Source: Hirsutella rhossiliensis
Taxonomy: Eukaryota; Ascomycota; Sordariomycetes; Hypocreales; Ophiocordycipitaceae
NCBI RefSeq assembly: GCF_020360975.1
Contig: NW_025408682.1
Location: 1,284,501-1,348,500, forward strand
Direction of reading: 5' to 3'
Length of the DNA: 64,000 nt
Shown: piece by piece, positions 10,405 through 23,155 of the stretch
Numbering within the stretch: the first letter of the stretch is position 1
How the letters are laid out: every line of letters starts with the position of its first letter
Program-made: the position numbers and the translations under genes
Notes under the pieces: generated by a model
Told to the model about the DNA's origin: nothing
The model's database searches: none
What the model saw: the letters and a program-made list of their open reading frames with translations, nothing else

Positions 10405-13060
10405 GGCTGATATGGTATTATTGGCTTATGAAAATGTAAATAAACAAGCCTCAGCTAAAGGACTACGCACTCTGCCAACCAAAAGTGTCGAGAAAGTAGT
10501 GCATACACCTAAAAGGGAAGGTTTACAACATGGTAAGTCAGAGGATACTTATAGATAAAAGACTACACTAATAAGAGCAAATCTTTACTTCTAAGTAAAC
10601 TAAAATGATATACTTTCTGCTTCAGCCTATAGCACGAAAAGATTAATTATCAATTTAGCATAAAGCGTATTATTTTGTTAGACTTGAAGAAATTTGATTG
10701 GTAGCTACGCTATGTTAGACTTTATACCTCTAATAAGTGAACTTATCGTGTTGCCTTTTCCCTTTTAGGCGGGCACACCATAGTCCCCCACTTTTGGACA
10801 GTCTATTAGGCAGAGCGGTCGGTCCCTTAGTCAAGGCGTATAAATGCATGGATAAAAAGCTGGTATCCAAAAGGCCGAAAGTAGGTAAAGAGTACAGTCG
10901 GTCGACCAATGAATGGCATCGACTAGGCTGTGGGTTATATAGTCTGGGAGCAAATATCAGCATAAGGAGTAGGAAGACAAGGGAAAGTAGCTTAATAAGG
11001 TCTTTTCATTTCCTTATATACCGACGCCTTATAAACCATAGTCTGTTTGCCCCATTGTCGACTCGGTCTTCTTCAGTTATACAGTCATGCTTTGGCTTTC
11101 GACTCCTTCGTGAATCCTGCATTCATTGGTACTTATACAGCTTGGTTATGGAGGCTCTCAATTAAATGACTCAAACCACTTTTTATATATTAAATGTCTG
11201 TTCTTTGTGGACATATCCGCTTGTGCCCACGTTTTGTCCTCGCCTTTGATCAATCATCGCAATAGTTTCGGTTAAGCCCGAAATAGCCCTATCTGAAAGG
11301 GTAGTAGAGGGATCGTGTTCCGATGCGTGCTTTATGCGGTGCTTGACATAGCTGCCGGCCATGGCGCTGGGATAAGACCTTGTAAGAGCCAATCTTCTTA
11401 TAATGCTTAGCTTTAACCGTCTTCGTATTCTGGACGCCGGGATCTAGAGGCCTGAGACATTCCCACCCAGTCAGAGTGCCGTCTCAGGAGATAGGACCCG
11501 ATCAAATCATTGAAATCCACACCAGACGAGTAGTTGGGAATTGTGTGGCTCACCAAATCCATGGTGAATGGAACTGCCTGCTCGCTATTCATACAAGTTG
11601 GCGGTGCAAAATTACTTAGAGGGAGGCGTGGAAAGCTCATATTTTGGGCCAACGGGTACGGAAGATAGAAAGACATGTAGTGCACGCACCAGCCTAGTGG
11701 CCGTCCATATTGATAAAAGTCTGAAGCATCGTAACTTAAGCTCGTATCCTCAAGCTGCAGTCCCCCCAAATTACGACTCTGGTACGAGGAAATCCGGTAC
11801 CGGGACATGCTCTGATAGCAGATTGACTGCCACATGGCTATGCACTGCAGTAATCTACTCGCCCCGCGCCTTCTCAGGAGTGACGAATTGAAAATGATGA
11901 CGGATGCAACCTGGCGTGACCTTATCAGCTAGCCAGTGGCTGGCCTAGGACCCGTTGCCTGCGAAGCTGCCTCTATCATGCCTGCGTCGAGATAAATAGT
12001 GACGTTGAGATCTTATTCAAGGGCAATTACCAAGATGAGCCGCTTCATCGTTGACAATAGATCACAAGTAAAGCTCAAAGTACGGGACTCTTTATTGTGT
12101 CACAGGTCGAGAGCTCCCGCAACTAACGCGTTAGATGCCATTCTTATAATGCCACATGAGCCATGCATTTGTTCGGACAAGTTCAAGCCCAACGTCAATG
12201 CCTCCTTGATTGATGTGAGACACCATGACCGTAAGTCCGAAGTGGGAGATTTTGAAAGACCGATCCATAGCGGAAATCTCGACAAGATAGGGGATCAGAC
12301 AAATCTAGTAAGACAATCGACTTATCGAGATGGCGTTGCTAAGAGCAGGGCTCCGGAATGAAGTCTCGACGCCGCTGTTGACTGGCATGCCACTCACCGA
12401 GACAACTGGCTTAGGGCCGCGTTATGGCTCCCCCCATGTGTTTGTAGAGCACCTCAAGGATATATCTAGGCGTTCTTAAAATTAAAAACAAACTTTTGTC
12501 CGTTTCCTCGCATATTTTCTTTCAAATAAGCTGTCCCAGCGCTTGGGGCAACTATGCGCGTGTCGCTGCCCCCTAACCAAACTGGACTTATTCCCCAAAA
12601 AGGCATTAAATCTCCATCCCTGAATAAGACAATACACGGGCCTCGATCCATCTACACGGTCTTGGGTCTGGCACGAGACAAATGCAAAGGGCGGCCCCCC
12701 GCCTCCCACACTGAATTTGTCATATATGTTGCCCCCTGATGCCCCGATGGCGAGCTTTTACGCTTCATCAAACGCCTCCGACTGTCGCTAATGACGGCTG
12801 CAGCCGCATTGATGGAATGAGTGCAAGATAAAAAGCATCATTTGGCATCACCGCAGGTTGCTTTTCTCTGCTCAAATCAATCCTATGAGGAAATCTTTAT
12901 TGAACCAGCCCCTCTCCACTTCTCTTCTCCTATCGCTCCATTTTTGTTGACGCGAGAGCGTCTAATCCGTGGATCGACGTGCTCATGTTCCCGGACGCTT
13001 TTGATTGTAACGAGACTAATACGCTCTGTCCTCCGAGAGCCAAGCCGCCACAACTCGACC
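10405..13060. other. AT-richer intergenic region with no convincing gene
   Basis: About 2.65 kb between the 522-aa gene and the transporter, mostly AT-richer than the core of the window. The only ORF with an ATG and some length is on the minus strand at 11413-11835 (140 aa, no recognisable domain); it is listed separately. ORFs around 10730-11165 on both strands look like non-coding sequence or heavily decayed mobile DNA. Confidence 0.45.
11413..11835 (-). CDS. hypothetical 140-aa ORF
   Basis: An ATG-started ORF (11833-11835) rich in Ser and Tyr, without signal peptide, membrane segment or recognisable motif. It stands alone in an AT-richer spacer. It could be a chance ORF, a terminal exon of a gene whose other exons I cannot place, or a lineage-specific protein. 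I do not recognise it. Confidence 0.2.
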   Translation of the reverse strand: MWQSICYQSMSRYRISSYQSRNLGGLQLEDTSLSYDASDFYQYGRPLGWCVHYMSFYLPYPLAQNMSFPRLPLSNFAPPTCMNSEQAVPFTMDLVSHTIPNYSSGVDFNDLIGSYLLRRHSDWVGMSQASRSRRPEYEDG

Positions 13061-15446
13061 ATGGGTTCTACGAAATCAAGCAAGACTCTTTTCGCGCCTG
13101 GATCTAGCAGCGAGAGTTCCAGCTCTCGAGACGTTGAAGACGCCAGCCACAAAAAATGGCTCTAGTTAATGGGCCCTTGGCTTTCCTTATCGGGCCCTTG
13201 AAGTGTGGCTGAAAGTGTGGCGGACTGTCAAACCTACTTTGCGGCTTTGCTTGCACGCGCGCCGGTGCACACATTTGCCGGCGTCATAGGCCCGACAGCA
13301 TAACTGCATTTCACGTAGAGCCGTTAAAAGTAGGGTGCTTAATGTAATGTCAATGAGTGAGGCAATTGAACAGGCTCGTGGAACATATGCCCGAGGCTAC
13401 GTCGCTACAACGACACAGTCCCTGATTAGGCTCTCGCTCCGTAATGCAGCTACGGCGCTCTCTGCAGCAGCTTGCCAGGTCTCGAACTTGCGGCGGAAAG
13501 GTGACTTCATCGGTGCGGCGTTGGTGCGTTGGGGATGCCCTCACCTTGGTATGCGTTCGTGCGTTCGTACGTTGGCGTGCGTTGTATGCGCGTTGTCAAC
13601 TTTGTCGCGTTCTAGCTGGATGCACCATTGACTACTCGTGCCCGCCTCCACTTTGGGATTCGCTTTGGCTCACCCACAAGTGGGGGCGTGCACGAGTACG
13701 GAGGCCGTATTGACAGCTTTTCACAGTTGGCGGCTAATGTTTTGGCGGGGAAAGGGACGCGACAGTCATGTGACTATTTTAGCCACACTTTAAGGGCCCG
13801 ATAAGGAAAACCAAGGGCCCATTAACTAGAGCCCAAAAAATCGGCCAAGTATGCCTGTCTCTTTGGCGGCAAGAGTTTTATCATCGGCCCTCGCATCACA
13901 CCATTGCCCGATTCGCTCAAGAATGACAGCATCTACCAAGGTGACGATTCGGGTGCCGCAATCCTGGAAAAGCAGCTCGCCGCGGAAAAGGACCAAGCCA
14001 TCCAGTACCGCACATGTAGCTGGCAAAAGATGGCCGGCCTGCTATTCAGCGAGTATATCTCTCTCGCCGTTATGAGTTTTCCCATGGCGTATAGCATCCT
14101 CGGTCTCGTGCCGGGTCTCATCTTGACTATTGTGATCGCCGCCATTACATTATATACCAGTCTTATTCTCTGGGAGCTCTGCCTACGGCATCCCGAGGTC
14201 CGCGATGTGTGCGACTTAGGCCAGATGCTCTTGTGGAACAAGAGGTGGGCGTGGTGGGCTACCGCAGTCATGTTTGTTCTAAACAATACGTTTGTTCAGG
14301 GCATTCACGTCCTCGTCGGCGCACAATACATCAATACTATGACCGAGTTCGATAGCATCGGCGGCTGCCGAACCGTCCAGTTTGCTCTCGTCGTCACCAT
14401 CGCAGGCTGGCTCGTGTCCCTACCGCGCACATTCGACGTACTTTCTAGGCTCGGCGCCGCCTCGGCCTTCTTTGCATTTATATCCGTCTTTCTTGCCACA
14501 ATATTTGCTGGTATTCAGGGCAAGCCCCCGGGCTACGACCTGCTCACCAAGGGTGAGCCGACAGTTAAGGCTTGGCCAGTGCATAGTACGACTTTTGTGC
14601 AGTGCGTCTCGGCGTCTCTTGCGATGAGTTTTACATTTTTTGGGCAAATCACGTTGCCGAGTTTTATTGCCGAAATGCGAGACCCAAGGTAAGCTTCCCT
14701 TAATTACCTATTCACTCTGGATAAATCTCAGGTGTGCCAGCCTGTCCGTGGCTGACGAGTGTTGCAGAGAGTTTCCCAAGTCGCTTTGGGCCTGCACAGT
14801 CGCCGAAACCATAACTTTCAGCATTGTTGGCGTCGTCATCTACGCTTATACCGGCGATCAATACATTGTTCCACTGGCGTTTGGGTCGCTACACGACTTA
14901 TACAAGAAGATTTCATTTTCTTTTCTAATGCCGACTGTCCTTTTCCTAGGATGTTTATACGCCTCCGTAACGACTCGTTTCATATTCTTTCGGCTATTCC
15001 GGGATACGCGGCATACGAAAGATCACACTCTCGTGGGATGGGCTAGCTGGGCGGGCATCTTGCTCACTATATGGATTACAGCTTTTATTATTTCGCAAGT
15101 TATTCCCTTCTTTTCATCGCGTAAGTATTAAACTAGTTCCAGAAAATACTGGAAGTATATACTGACTTTATTAGTCTTGTCCGTCATATCTTCGCTCTTC
15201 AATAGCTGGTTCGGCTTAATATTCTGGGGTATTGCCTTTTTCCGGATGCGTCACGCCGACCACATCATCGGCAGGTTTCGGAGCCCAATGTCTGATTATC
15301 TACTACAAGCTATCAACGTCTTTATCATTGCGGTTGGCCTTTTCTACCTGGGCGCAGGCACGTACGCTAGTGTGGAGGGCATCCTGGACGAATTTGAAGC
15401 AGGCACCGTGAGGGGAGTGTTTCAATGCAAAAGCGATGGGTTGTGA
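13061..15446 (+). pseudogene. amino-acid/auxin-permease-family transporter, split by a transposable element
   Basis: The gene has three exons: exon 1 (13061-14688, interrupted by an insertion at 13158-13833), exon 2 (14768-15120) and exon 3 (15175-15446), with GTAAG-type introns at 14689-14767 and 15121-15174. Without the insertion and one copy of its 8-bp target duplication, the frame is continuous and codes for 522 aa, the usual size of this family. It has a hydrophilic Ser-rich N-terminus and about ten or eleven hydrophobic segments, starting with the conserved WQKMAGLLFSEYISLAVMSFP block. The family (Aa_trans) imports neutral amino acids or related solutes at the plasma membrane or vacuole. 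As it stands, a TAG stop comes from the third codon inside the element, so full-length translation is blocked. An internal ATG at 14034 could only make an N-truncated form. Confidence 0.88.
13158..13833. mobile_element. non-autonomous hAT-like element (MITE), 676 bp
   Basis: The ends are 57-bp inverted repeats (13158-13214 and 13777-13833) with three mismatches, beginning GGCTCTAGTTAATGGGCCC. The element is flanked by a perfect 8-bp direct repeat CAAAAAAT (13150-13157 and 13834-13841), the target-duplication length typical of hAT transposons. The interior has no coding capacity. Subterminal AAGTGTGG motifs are repeated near the left end. It lies in the first exon of the transporter gene. Its ends differ from those of the hAT element at 56684-59962, so that copy is not its obvious driver. 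Confidence 0.92.
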
Positions 15447-17693
15447 TTTGTACATATACTGAAAAGAGCAAAAAGCATTGAAACTGGCATTAATTCTTCA
15501 TAAAGTACTATGACTTCTTCAAACTCTATCAAGATCAGTTTGCTTGTCACGTCGCGTGGCCAAGCATCACATATATGGGAAACTTCTTGCGGCCTATTCT
15601 TGCCCATCACATGCAGACAGAACACATCATGGGCTGCTCATGCCAGCGAGAAACTTGGATAAAGTGACTGTCAGGACAAGAAAGGGCCTATAATACGCGT
15701 TAGTAACACCTCTATCGGGGGTGCCCTCATTTTGCATGGTGTAGCGGTATTTTACCAGCTTGAGAGTTACATTATCTGGCTGCCTTCGAGCGCCTTGAAG
15801 GCAGGCATTTGAGGCTGCAGCAATTGTAAACTGAAGCAGAAGTCACGCCGTAAACGCCTGTCGCCACAGTGAACAGGAGAGTAACCCGGGAGGCGTCTCG
15901 GAGGCTGGGTGCTCAATGGGAAATCGAGAGGGAGATGTTTGCTCTTTGACGGTGCCCCAACGCTGAACAAGCCCAGATTAAATTAGCGAGTATATTGCTG
16001 AACGTGAATTCTGCGATTATTCATGCTTCTCGCTAAGGGTCACCCTGTCTTTTGATGCCCTTGTGCAGTCTTAATCAAGGGCCGTGACTCCATGCTACTC
16101 CAACGGTGGACAGTGGACGACAATGGCGAAGGCATTGCGCGTAAATATTATTACCCCCGGCGCAAACGGGCCAACGACAGGGCATCTCTTGGCAGCCACC
16201 CGTATTCATAGAGCTTGCCCAGCCACAGTGGCAAGGGTGTTTGCGGCCACTGGACGTCGCAAAGGTGTCAGCTCGCGTCAACGGCAGTCATCGGAGATTA
16301 TCAGCCAGTCATATGCCATTTCATAAGCGGGAGCTCCCTGGTCCGAGTATGCATTATTTAAGCGAAGAAAGTGAATAAGATGCATTTCGGTGATTGGGCC
16401 CACCCCCCTGGACGACCAGATCAACCCTGAATCCTTCAATTTAATCGAGACACCAAGGATGCTTGTCAGTTGATGATAGGGCTGACTTTGACTCGTAAAG
16501 GTCGACACTTGTCAGAACTAGATTGCGGACATCACGGGATTGGTAGCATGCAGGGACTTCGGGGCGTAGGGCCCAGCGAGAATTCTTCCCAAGAAGGGGG
16601 CACACAGAGAGCTTTACATGCATACATGCAGCTTAATTATATCTCTCTCTTCCAGCCTCTCTTTTAGGCTTATTCATCTAATCCTCATGAAGTTGCCTTA
16701 TTAAGCAGACTACAGAGTTACAGTTTCGATAACCATTAGGATTTCTTAGAAAATAAGCTGGAAATAGATATCTAGAGCTGTGTGCGTCTTTATAAGTTGA
16801 CCGCCGCCGCATTTAGCCCCTCCGTCGACGTGCCCTGTCACCCTCGACCGCTTCCGTCACCTTCACCTCTTAGGCGCACCCTGTGGTGTTGAGCCCACAA
16901 GTTATCCTTACATGTTGGTCCGTGACACTCGTTGGGTACCTTGTTGGCTTTCTTCGCTTGACTTTATTATGTTTGAGGCATTTTCATTGAACTCGTTCGT
17001 ATCCCTGAAAGAGGGGGAATCCACACTTACGATTTACTGTACCGGCATCAAAGCTTCTCTCAAGCGGGGTAACGCGTGACTGTATAAATCTACAGATAAG
17101 CACAACTTATACAGTGGCAGGGGGATCCTAGTCACTCCTCCGCGTTGAAGGTCTTTTGGGTCAACCTTCATGGGGTGACTCTTCAAGACCCAAGTCAAAA
17201 GGAAAGGCCGTCGGCAGGAAGGGGCGCGACTAATGGCTGATCGGGCACACCGCAAGGTGAAATTCCTTTTTCTTACTCACGCTGGCGCCGTCCGAGGGCG
17301 ACGTCATCGAGCTGCAAAAGCTTCCAGTGAAGCTCGTCAAACAAGCGGTCTCCAAGTTATGACAGTGAAGTTATGTGAAGACACGAACAGATGCCTACTC
17401 GCGGATACACAACCACCCCGCGAGCCTGCGGGTATGGCTCTTCACTCTGGTCGCACCCCGAACCGGCAAGGCAAACTATGTAACGTTGATCATCGGCCTT
17501 TCGGACTGCGTAAGGGTTCCGGGGGCCCTGTCAAGAGGGGTTGGTCAAGCATGGCCTGGCGGGATCACCAGGTGGCCCGGCCCGCGTATGACGGGCCGAG
17601 CATGCCATTATAAAAGCTACCGTGTGTCTCTCTGCGATCCTGGTAATCCCCCGTGCTTACCACCAGGCAACCCAGGCGAGCAACACGGCAGCA
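15447..17693. other. intergenic, no gene recognised apart from a 97-bp repeat
   Basis: About 2.2 kb between the transporter and the P450, both on the plus strand. It contains the LTR-like repeat at 15669-15765. I see no other ORF with recognisable features, and no tRNA. Confidence 0.5.
15669..15765 (+). repeat. 97-bp LTR-like repeat, copy 1
   Basis: The repeat starts TGTCAGGAC and ends CTTGAGA. Its central 91 bases (15673-15763) appear identical to 61126-61216. Flanking pentamers GTGAC (15664-15668) and GTTAC (15766-15770) agree at four of five positions, as expected for an ageing 5-bp target duplication. The size suggests a solo LTR of a miniature retrotransposon, or a very short MITE with TGTCA ends. 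Confidence 0.75.
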
Positions 17694-19719
17694 ATGGATG
17701 CTCTTCAACAGACATATAGCGTCGTCGCCGAGCGATGGGTGTCCTTTACAACCGCCCTTGTCTTCTTGTTCATGATCTTGGTCGTCCCCAACGCGTTGCA
17801 TCATGCGCGACTGTCGGCCATTCCGCTTGTGGGAGGGGAGGTTGGCAGCCTCGAGAAGAGGAGACAGGCGTATTTGACTAGTTCCAGAGCATTGTACAAT
17901 CAGGGCTATCGACTGGTTGGTTCGCCGAGCTCCCAGCAGTGTGAGACACCAAGCTAACATGATGCCTGGCAGTTCAAAGACGGGCTTTTCAGGATCACGA
18001 CCTCGAGGAGTAAGCAGCGTCTTGGGCCCTCGCTCGGGAACTGGAGGAAAGCATCAACTGACTTTAGACGGCTCCAGAGTCCCCAGTCGTCGTTCTATCC
18101 AGCAAGTTCTTGCCGCAGCTGAAGAAACTACCCGATTCAATCATAAGTGTGAATGCTGCCATCAATGAGGTTCGTGGCAAACTTGATTGCGCTTGGACGC
18201 ACTTACGGGATTGACAATGCGTCTAGATGATGGAAGGCAAATATACGGGGATTGATGCGGACCTTCCCATCATTCCGGCCACGATCAAGGCGCAGTTGAC
18301 CCCGGCGCTCAGTACGTGACACTGTTTGCGCTGCGCATGCTTGGCTGACTTGCACAACCTGGAGACTGACGGCTGAATAGCACGGCTGAATGCCACCATC
18401 TCGCAGGAAGTCGGGGAAGCGCTCGCACTCGAGATGCCGGCCGCCGAGGACTGGACGGAAGTCAACATCAACCGGATCCTGATGCGGGTCGTGGCCATGG
18501 TCTCGGGCCGCGTCTTCATCGGGTCTGAGCTCTGCCGCAACGAAGAGTATCTGACTGCGGCTATCAACTACACCATCGAAGTCATGACGGCCCACCGAGC
18601 CGTACAGGGGACTCGGCCGTGGTTGCGCCCGTTCTTGGCGCGGCGGCTGCCCGAGGTGAAGCAGGTGCAGCGGCGGATAAGAGAAGCCGATGCGTTCCTC
18701 AGGCCCGTCGTGGAGCAGAGGAGGATGGCGGCCGAGGATGAGTCGTATGAGAAGCCGGACGACATGCTGCAGTGGTTCATTGATGCCCGGGGCAAGTTCA
18801 CCCGCGAATCAAGCCAGGACCTTGCCAAAATTCAGCTCCTCTTGAGCTTTGCCGCCATCCACACGACGACTTTGACGGCTACCAATGTGTCAGTCTTGTT
18901 TAATGGAACACGCGTGGTTTGATTGGCGGCTCACCCTGCATGGATAGGTTCTACGACATTGCTTCCTTGCCGGACTTTGCCTCGCAAGTCTGCGACGAGA
19001 TTCGAGAGGCTCTGGCGAGCAACGGCGGGGCGTTTACGAGCAACGCGCTTCAGTCGATGAAGATGCTGGACAGCGCTCTCAAGGAGACGCTGCGTTTGCA
19101 TCCGCCGGGACTGGGTAAGCGATGAAGTCGATGACCGTCTTGGGCTCTCACATGTCGACTGACGCAGCAACAGCCTCGTTCCAGCGCAAGGTCCTCCAGT
19201 CGTTTACACTGTCCAACGGACAGGTGGTACCGGAGGGCGTCATAATTGAGATTCCGACCGTGGCCATCAACTCGGACACGACGGTGTTTCCCGACGCTGA
19301 CCAGTTCGACCCGCTACGCTTCTACAAGCTGCGGAAGAAGGCGCGGGACGAGGGATCCGTCGAGGCAGCAGCGCTGAACCAGTTTGTGAGCATCAGCCCG
19401 AGCAGCCTGACGTTTGGCTACGGGCGGCACGCGTGCCCGGGGCGCTTCTTTGCGGCCAACGAGATGAAGATGATTGTGGCGCAGGCGCTGCTCAAGTACG
19501 ATTTTCGGCTGTCCGAGGGCAGCTGTGAGCGGTACCCCAACATTGAGTTTGCGGGCATGGTGGGTGCTCCCTGAATACTGGCGTTTCGTCTCATAGACTG
19601 ACTGACTTTGACAGTCGCTCCCTGACGCATCGAAGCGGTTGCTATGTCGGTTCAAGGATCATGGACGGGGAGCAGAGGTGGATTCGGGGCGTATTGTTGG
19701 GGCGAGCTTAACCTTGTAA
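17694..19719 (+). CDS. cytochrome P450 monooxygenase (ent-kaurene-oxidase-like fungal family)
   Basis: Eight exons fit in frame: 17694-17915, 17973-18009, 18078-18169, 18227-18311, 18381-18888, 18948-19114, 19174-19559 and 19615-19719, giving 533 aa. The N-terminus has one membrane anchor (FTTALVFLFMILVV), placing it in the ER membrane. The I-helix is LLLSFAAIHTTTLTATN, the ExxR motif is in LKETLRLHPP, and the haem loop FGYGRHACPGRFFA carries the axial Cys. The second exon is only 37 nt. The family oxidises lipophilic metabolites such as terpenes; the substrate cannot be told. It lies downstream of a transporter on the same strand and may share a small metabolic locus with the 522-aa gene. 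All diagnostic residues are present, and no frame break is needed. Confidence 0.9.
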
Positions 19720-20701
19720 CCGAGGGCAACGAGCGTATGATATAGCGTCAATGATTTAGGAGCAAAGCTGCACAATACAGCCGCATCTGTTGCTCCGTCT
19801 CGTGATGTCCAAGCTGGCGTTTTCAGGCTCCATCAGGCAAGTCGACCGATGCTTGCAGAATGAGACGGGCACGTGCCGGTTGGCAGCTGCATGTATGTAC
19901 CTCGGGGTACTCGTGTCGACGAGTTTCGGCTGTTTCCGAAGGTCCGTCATGTACCCGACTGCAGCATGCAAAGAGATTGGGGAGCGACTGAAAACAAGCT
20001 CAGCCGCCTGTCTGACAGTCAGGCTGCATCACGAGGGAAGCCAGCGCTGCCAAACGACGCTTCGTCGTCAGAGGATGCCGTGAAGCTGACTTGGCACCAA
20101 AGGTACCGGACAGGTACCGGACAGGTACCTACCGCCGCCCGGTTAGGGTTGGACACAGCTGCTCTGCACATACTACCTTCGGAGTACGGGTGCCTCAGGT
20201 ACCTAAGGTAGGTAAGTAGGTACCTACCTACCTTACAGTATAGATTTACCTAGCGATAGCCCCATCTGTGGGGCCCCCATTGCCCCAGACCGCCAAGATC
20301 GTCTCAATTTGCTGAGTTTCTACGGTACGAAGTACCTCATGTCCGAGATACTTGGCACCCTGTGGCGTCTCTCTCTTCCTTTCGCCTCATTTTCTCCCGC
20401 TTTGCTATTGCCAATCCCCGACTGCGAGCGCTCCCGATCATCGACACCATCGCCCCCAGACACGAAGGGAAAACAAGGAACAGGAGCAAGGAGAAACAAG
20501 ATAAGAACTCGGCCAAAGCGCCCGTCACCGAGGGAGGACGGAGCTGGGTAGGTCCCACAGAGCCCACCCTGGCCGAGCAATAAAAAGTTGCTCATCAAGA
20601 GAACCTGCCCACAGAACACTCCTCGTCCGTTTCCGACCCGACCCTCCTCGTTTCCCAAAGACTCTCTCTCGCCCTCGAGCCTCACGCTCAAGCACAACAC
20701 C
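19720..20701. other. intergenic region with GGTACC/TACCT repeats; choline kinase upstream region
   Basis: No gene is recognised. Around 20100-20245 there are clustered GGTACCGGACA and TACCTACC/GGTAGGTA units, including near-palindromic blocks. The last 350 bp before the choline kinase start are pyrimidine-rich on the plus strand, as in many fungal 5' leaders. Confidence 0.5.
20100..20245. repeat. cluster of GGTACC and TACCTACC-type short repeats
   Basis: Three successive ACCGGACAGGT-type units at about 20100-20130 are followed by alternating TACCTAAGGTAGGTA and AGGTACCTACC stretches at about 20195-20240. Similar TACC-rich stretches occur at about 32710-32740 and 39042-39067. These are simple-sequence blocks, with no evidence of a mobile element. 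Confidence 0.6.
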
Positions 20702-23155
20702 ATGTCCGGCCCCGCGCCCCTCCGCCCGGCCTTGAAGACGGCCGAGGATGGTGATGGTGACAGGTCGCCCTCAGCCAGCGGCTCTCTCAAGGGTAAGAAG
20801 ACTTCCTCTTGCATGTGTGCCAACGGGGCTATCTCATGACGACTGCGCTGCAGCCTGGTGCGGAGAGGGGGCCACCATGACAAGATGCCCTCGCGACTGG
20901 CCTGCCCTTTCGCTCCTGACTCTGCCGCCTGTGCTCAGCCCCGTTACATCCTCAAAGCCTTGATCAAGCCAAACTGGACTGCCTTTCTCCTCCAGCTCGT
21001 GCGCTTCATCTATTGAGCCGCCCTTCATACAAATCCGCTTTGACAAGTCTAGGCTTACTCAACGTACAGCCGTCCAAATCGCCGAGCCTGTCCACCCGGC
21101 CGACGAGACGGCCCAGTCGGGGCACCAACATCACCACCTGACCCGGTATCAGTATTACGGCGAAAAACTGCTGTCGCAGGTAGGGGAGTGGCTAGAGCAT
21201 GAACGGCACAAGGCCGGGCGGCGCCTCAAGACGTCACACCGGCGCAAGTCCAAGTCTCCACCCGTCGAGTCGGGACCCCTCGACGGTGACAAGGCCAGAC
21301 GGCAGAGAACCGACTCGATCGGGTCGCAGTCGAGCGACGTCTCCCTAGACAGACTGCAGAGCATTCTCGACGAGTCCTTGTCCCATCTGGGCCTCAGCGC
21401 CGTGCCCCGAAGCACGCCAAAGGTGTCCCGGACCAGACGCCGAGCCAACTCGCGCACCACGCTGTCGCGCGCCGTCTCTTCAGACACCGAGTACGTTGAC
21501 GGAGATGCCATTGTGCCCGACTGCGACGCGTGGCTCGACAACTCCAAGACCATCGGCTACACCGGCAGTAGCACCAGCACCGAGGACGTGGCCGACATGG
21601 CCGCCAAGGCCGAGCGGGAGCGGGAGGTGTGGCTCACGTTCAAAAACGATATTATCCGCATCGCCCACACGTTGAGGCTCAAGGGATGGCGCCGCGTGGG
21701 ACTGGAAAGAGGAGACAGCATCACCGTCGAGCGCCTCAGCGGCGCCCTGACCAATGCCGTATACGTCGTCACCCCGCCGTCCGACCTCGCCGAGGCCGAG
21801 GGCAGGAATCCGCCACACCAGATTCTCTTGCGTATCTACGGCCCCCAGGTGGAACATCTCATCGATCGTGACAACGAGCTCAAAGTTTTGCAGCGACTGG
21901 CGCGCAAGAAGATCGGCCCTCGCTTGCTGGGAACGTTCAAAAACGGGCGCTTTGAAGAGTACTTTAATGCCATCACCCTCCAACCGCTCGATCTCCGCGA
22001 TCCCGAAACCTCGAGGCAGATTGCTAAGCGGATGAGGGAGCTGCACGAGGGCATCGACCTGCTTCCGCAAGAACGAGACAACGGCCCCGGCGTGTGGAGG
22101 AACTGGGACCAATGGCTCGACAACGTGGCAAAGATTATCAACTACCTTGACAAGCAACTGGAGAACACGGCACAGGATGCGCGGCAGGTTTCGGTCATCC
22201 ATGCTTGGAAGGCCAACGGCTACGTGTGCGGAGTGCATTGGGCTCAGTTCCGAGACACAGTGGCAAAGTACAGAGCGCACCTGAATAGCCTCTACAAGGA
22301 CCCCAAGGAGATCAAGGAACGCCTCGTGTTTGCACACAACGATGTGAGTTGATGATTTGCGGGTTGCGGCGTAGCTTTCTGACTCGTGACGAATAGACGC
22401 AATACGGCAACATCCTCCGCCTCCGCCCCGATGACGAGAAGTCGCCGCTCCTCCAAGCCGCAAATAAGCACAAGCAGCTCATCGTCATCGACTTTGAGTA
22501 CGCAGCCGCCAACGTCCCCGGCTTGGACTTTGCCAACCACTTCACCGAGTGGTCGTACAACTACCATGACCCCGTCACGTCACACGCCTGCAACACCGAC
22601 CGCTACCCTACGCCCGAGGAACAGCGGCGCTTTATCAAGGCCTACGTCGATCATCGGCCCCAGTTCCCGGCAGCGAGCTCCACCCCCCGGATGCGCCCCG
22701 TCGACAGCGGCTCCTCGTCGTCGTCGAGCAACGTCAACACGCCGTCTCTCGTGACGACGCAGTCCTCGAGCTCCATCATCGACTTCATGCTCGACGCCCG
22801 TGCTCCTCCGGGCGGCTGGGGCGCCGCCGAGCGCGACCGCGAGGAGCGGAGCAACCAGCGGGTGCGCGAGCTCATGGACGAGACGCGCCTGTGGCGGCTG
22901 GCCAACAGCGCCCAGTGGGTGGCGTGGGGCATCGTCCAGGCCACGGTGCCCGGGCTGGACGCCAACAACGAGCCCCTCCCCGAGGAGGAGGCGCTCAAGG
23001 CCGAGCAGGAGATTGGCGTCGAGGACTTTGACTACCTGAGCTATGCGCAGGACAGGGCGCTCTTCTTCTGGGGAGACGCGGTGCAGATGGGCATGGTACG
23101 GCTGGAGGAGCTGCCGGACAAACTGCGCGCAAGGCTGAAGATGATTGACTACTGA
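20702..23155 (+). CDS. choline/ethanolamine kinase
   Basis: Exons 20702-20792, 21070-22343 and 22397-23155 join in frame to give 707 aa. The first intron is long for this genome (277 nt); the second (GTGAGT...ATAG) splits the catalytic motif. After a Ser-rich N-terminal extension of about 250 residues come the nucleotide-binding loop region (ALTNAVYVV...ILLRIYGP), the Brenner-type phosphotransferase motif VFAHNDTQYGNIL spanning the second junction, and the choline-kinase motif IDFEYAAANVPGLDFANHFTEW with the metal-binding Asp. The enzyme phosphorylates choline or ethanolamine, the first step of the CDP-choline (Kennedy) route to membrane phospholipids, in the cytosol. A Ser-rich insertion (SSSSSNVNTPS) lies in the C-terminal part. 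The gene is intact and convergent with the ankyrin-BTB gene. Confidence 0.92.

Noticed and set aside
13335..13631. 98-codon ORF inside the MITE
   Set aside because: No ATG context or similarity to a transposase; the element is non-coding.
15736..15745. TGGTGTAGCGG as a pol III A box marking a SINE
   Set aside because: No B box at the right distance in any of the three copies, and copy 2 shows LTR-type ends with a 5-bp duplication.
21480..22463. 327-codon minus-strand ORF
   Set aside because: It is antisense to the choline kinase catalytic region.
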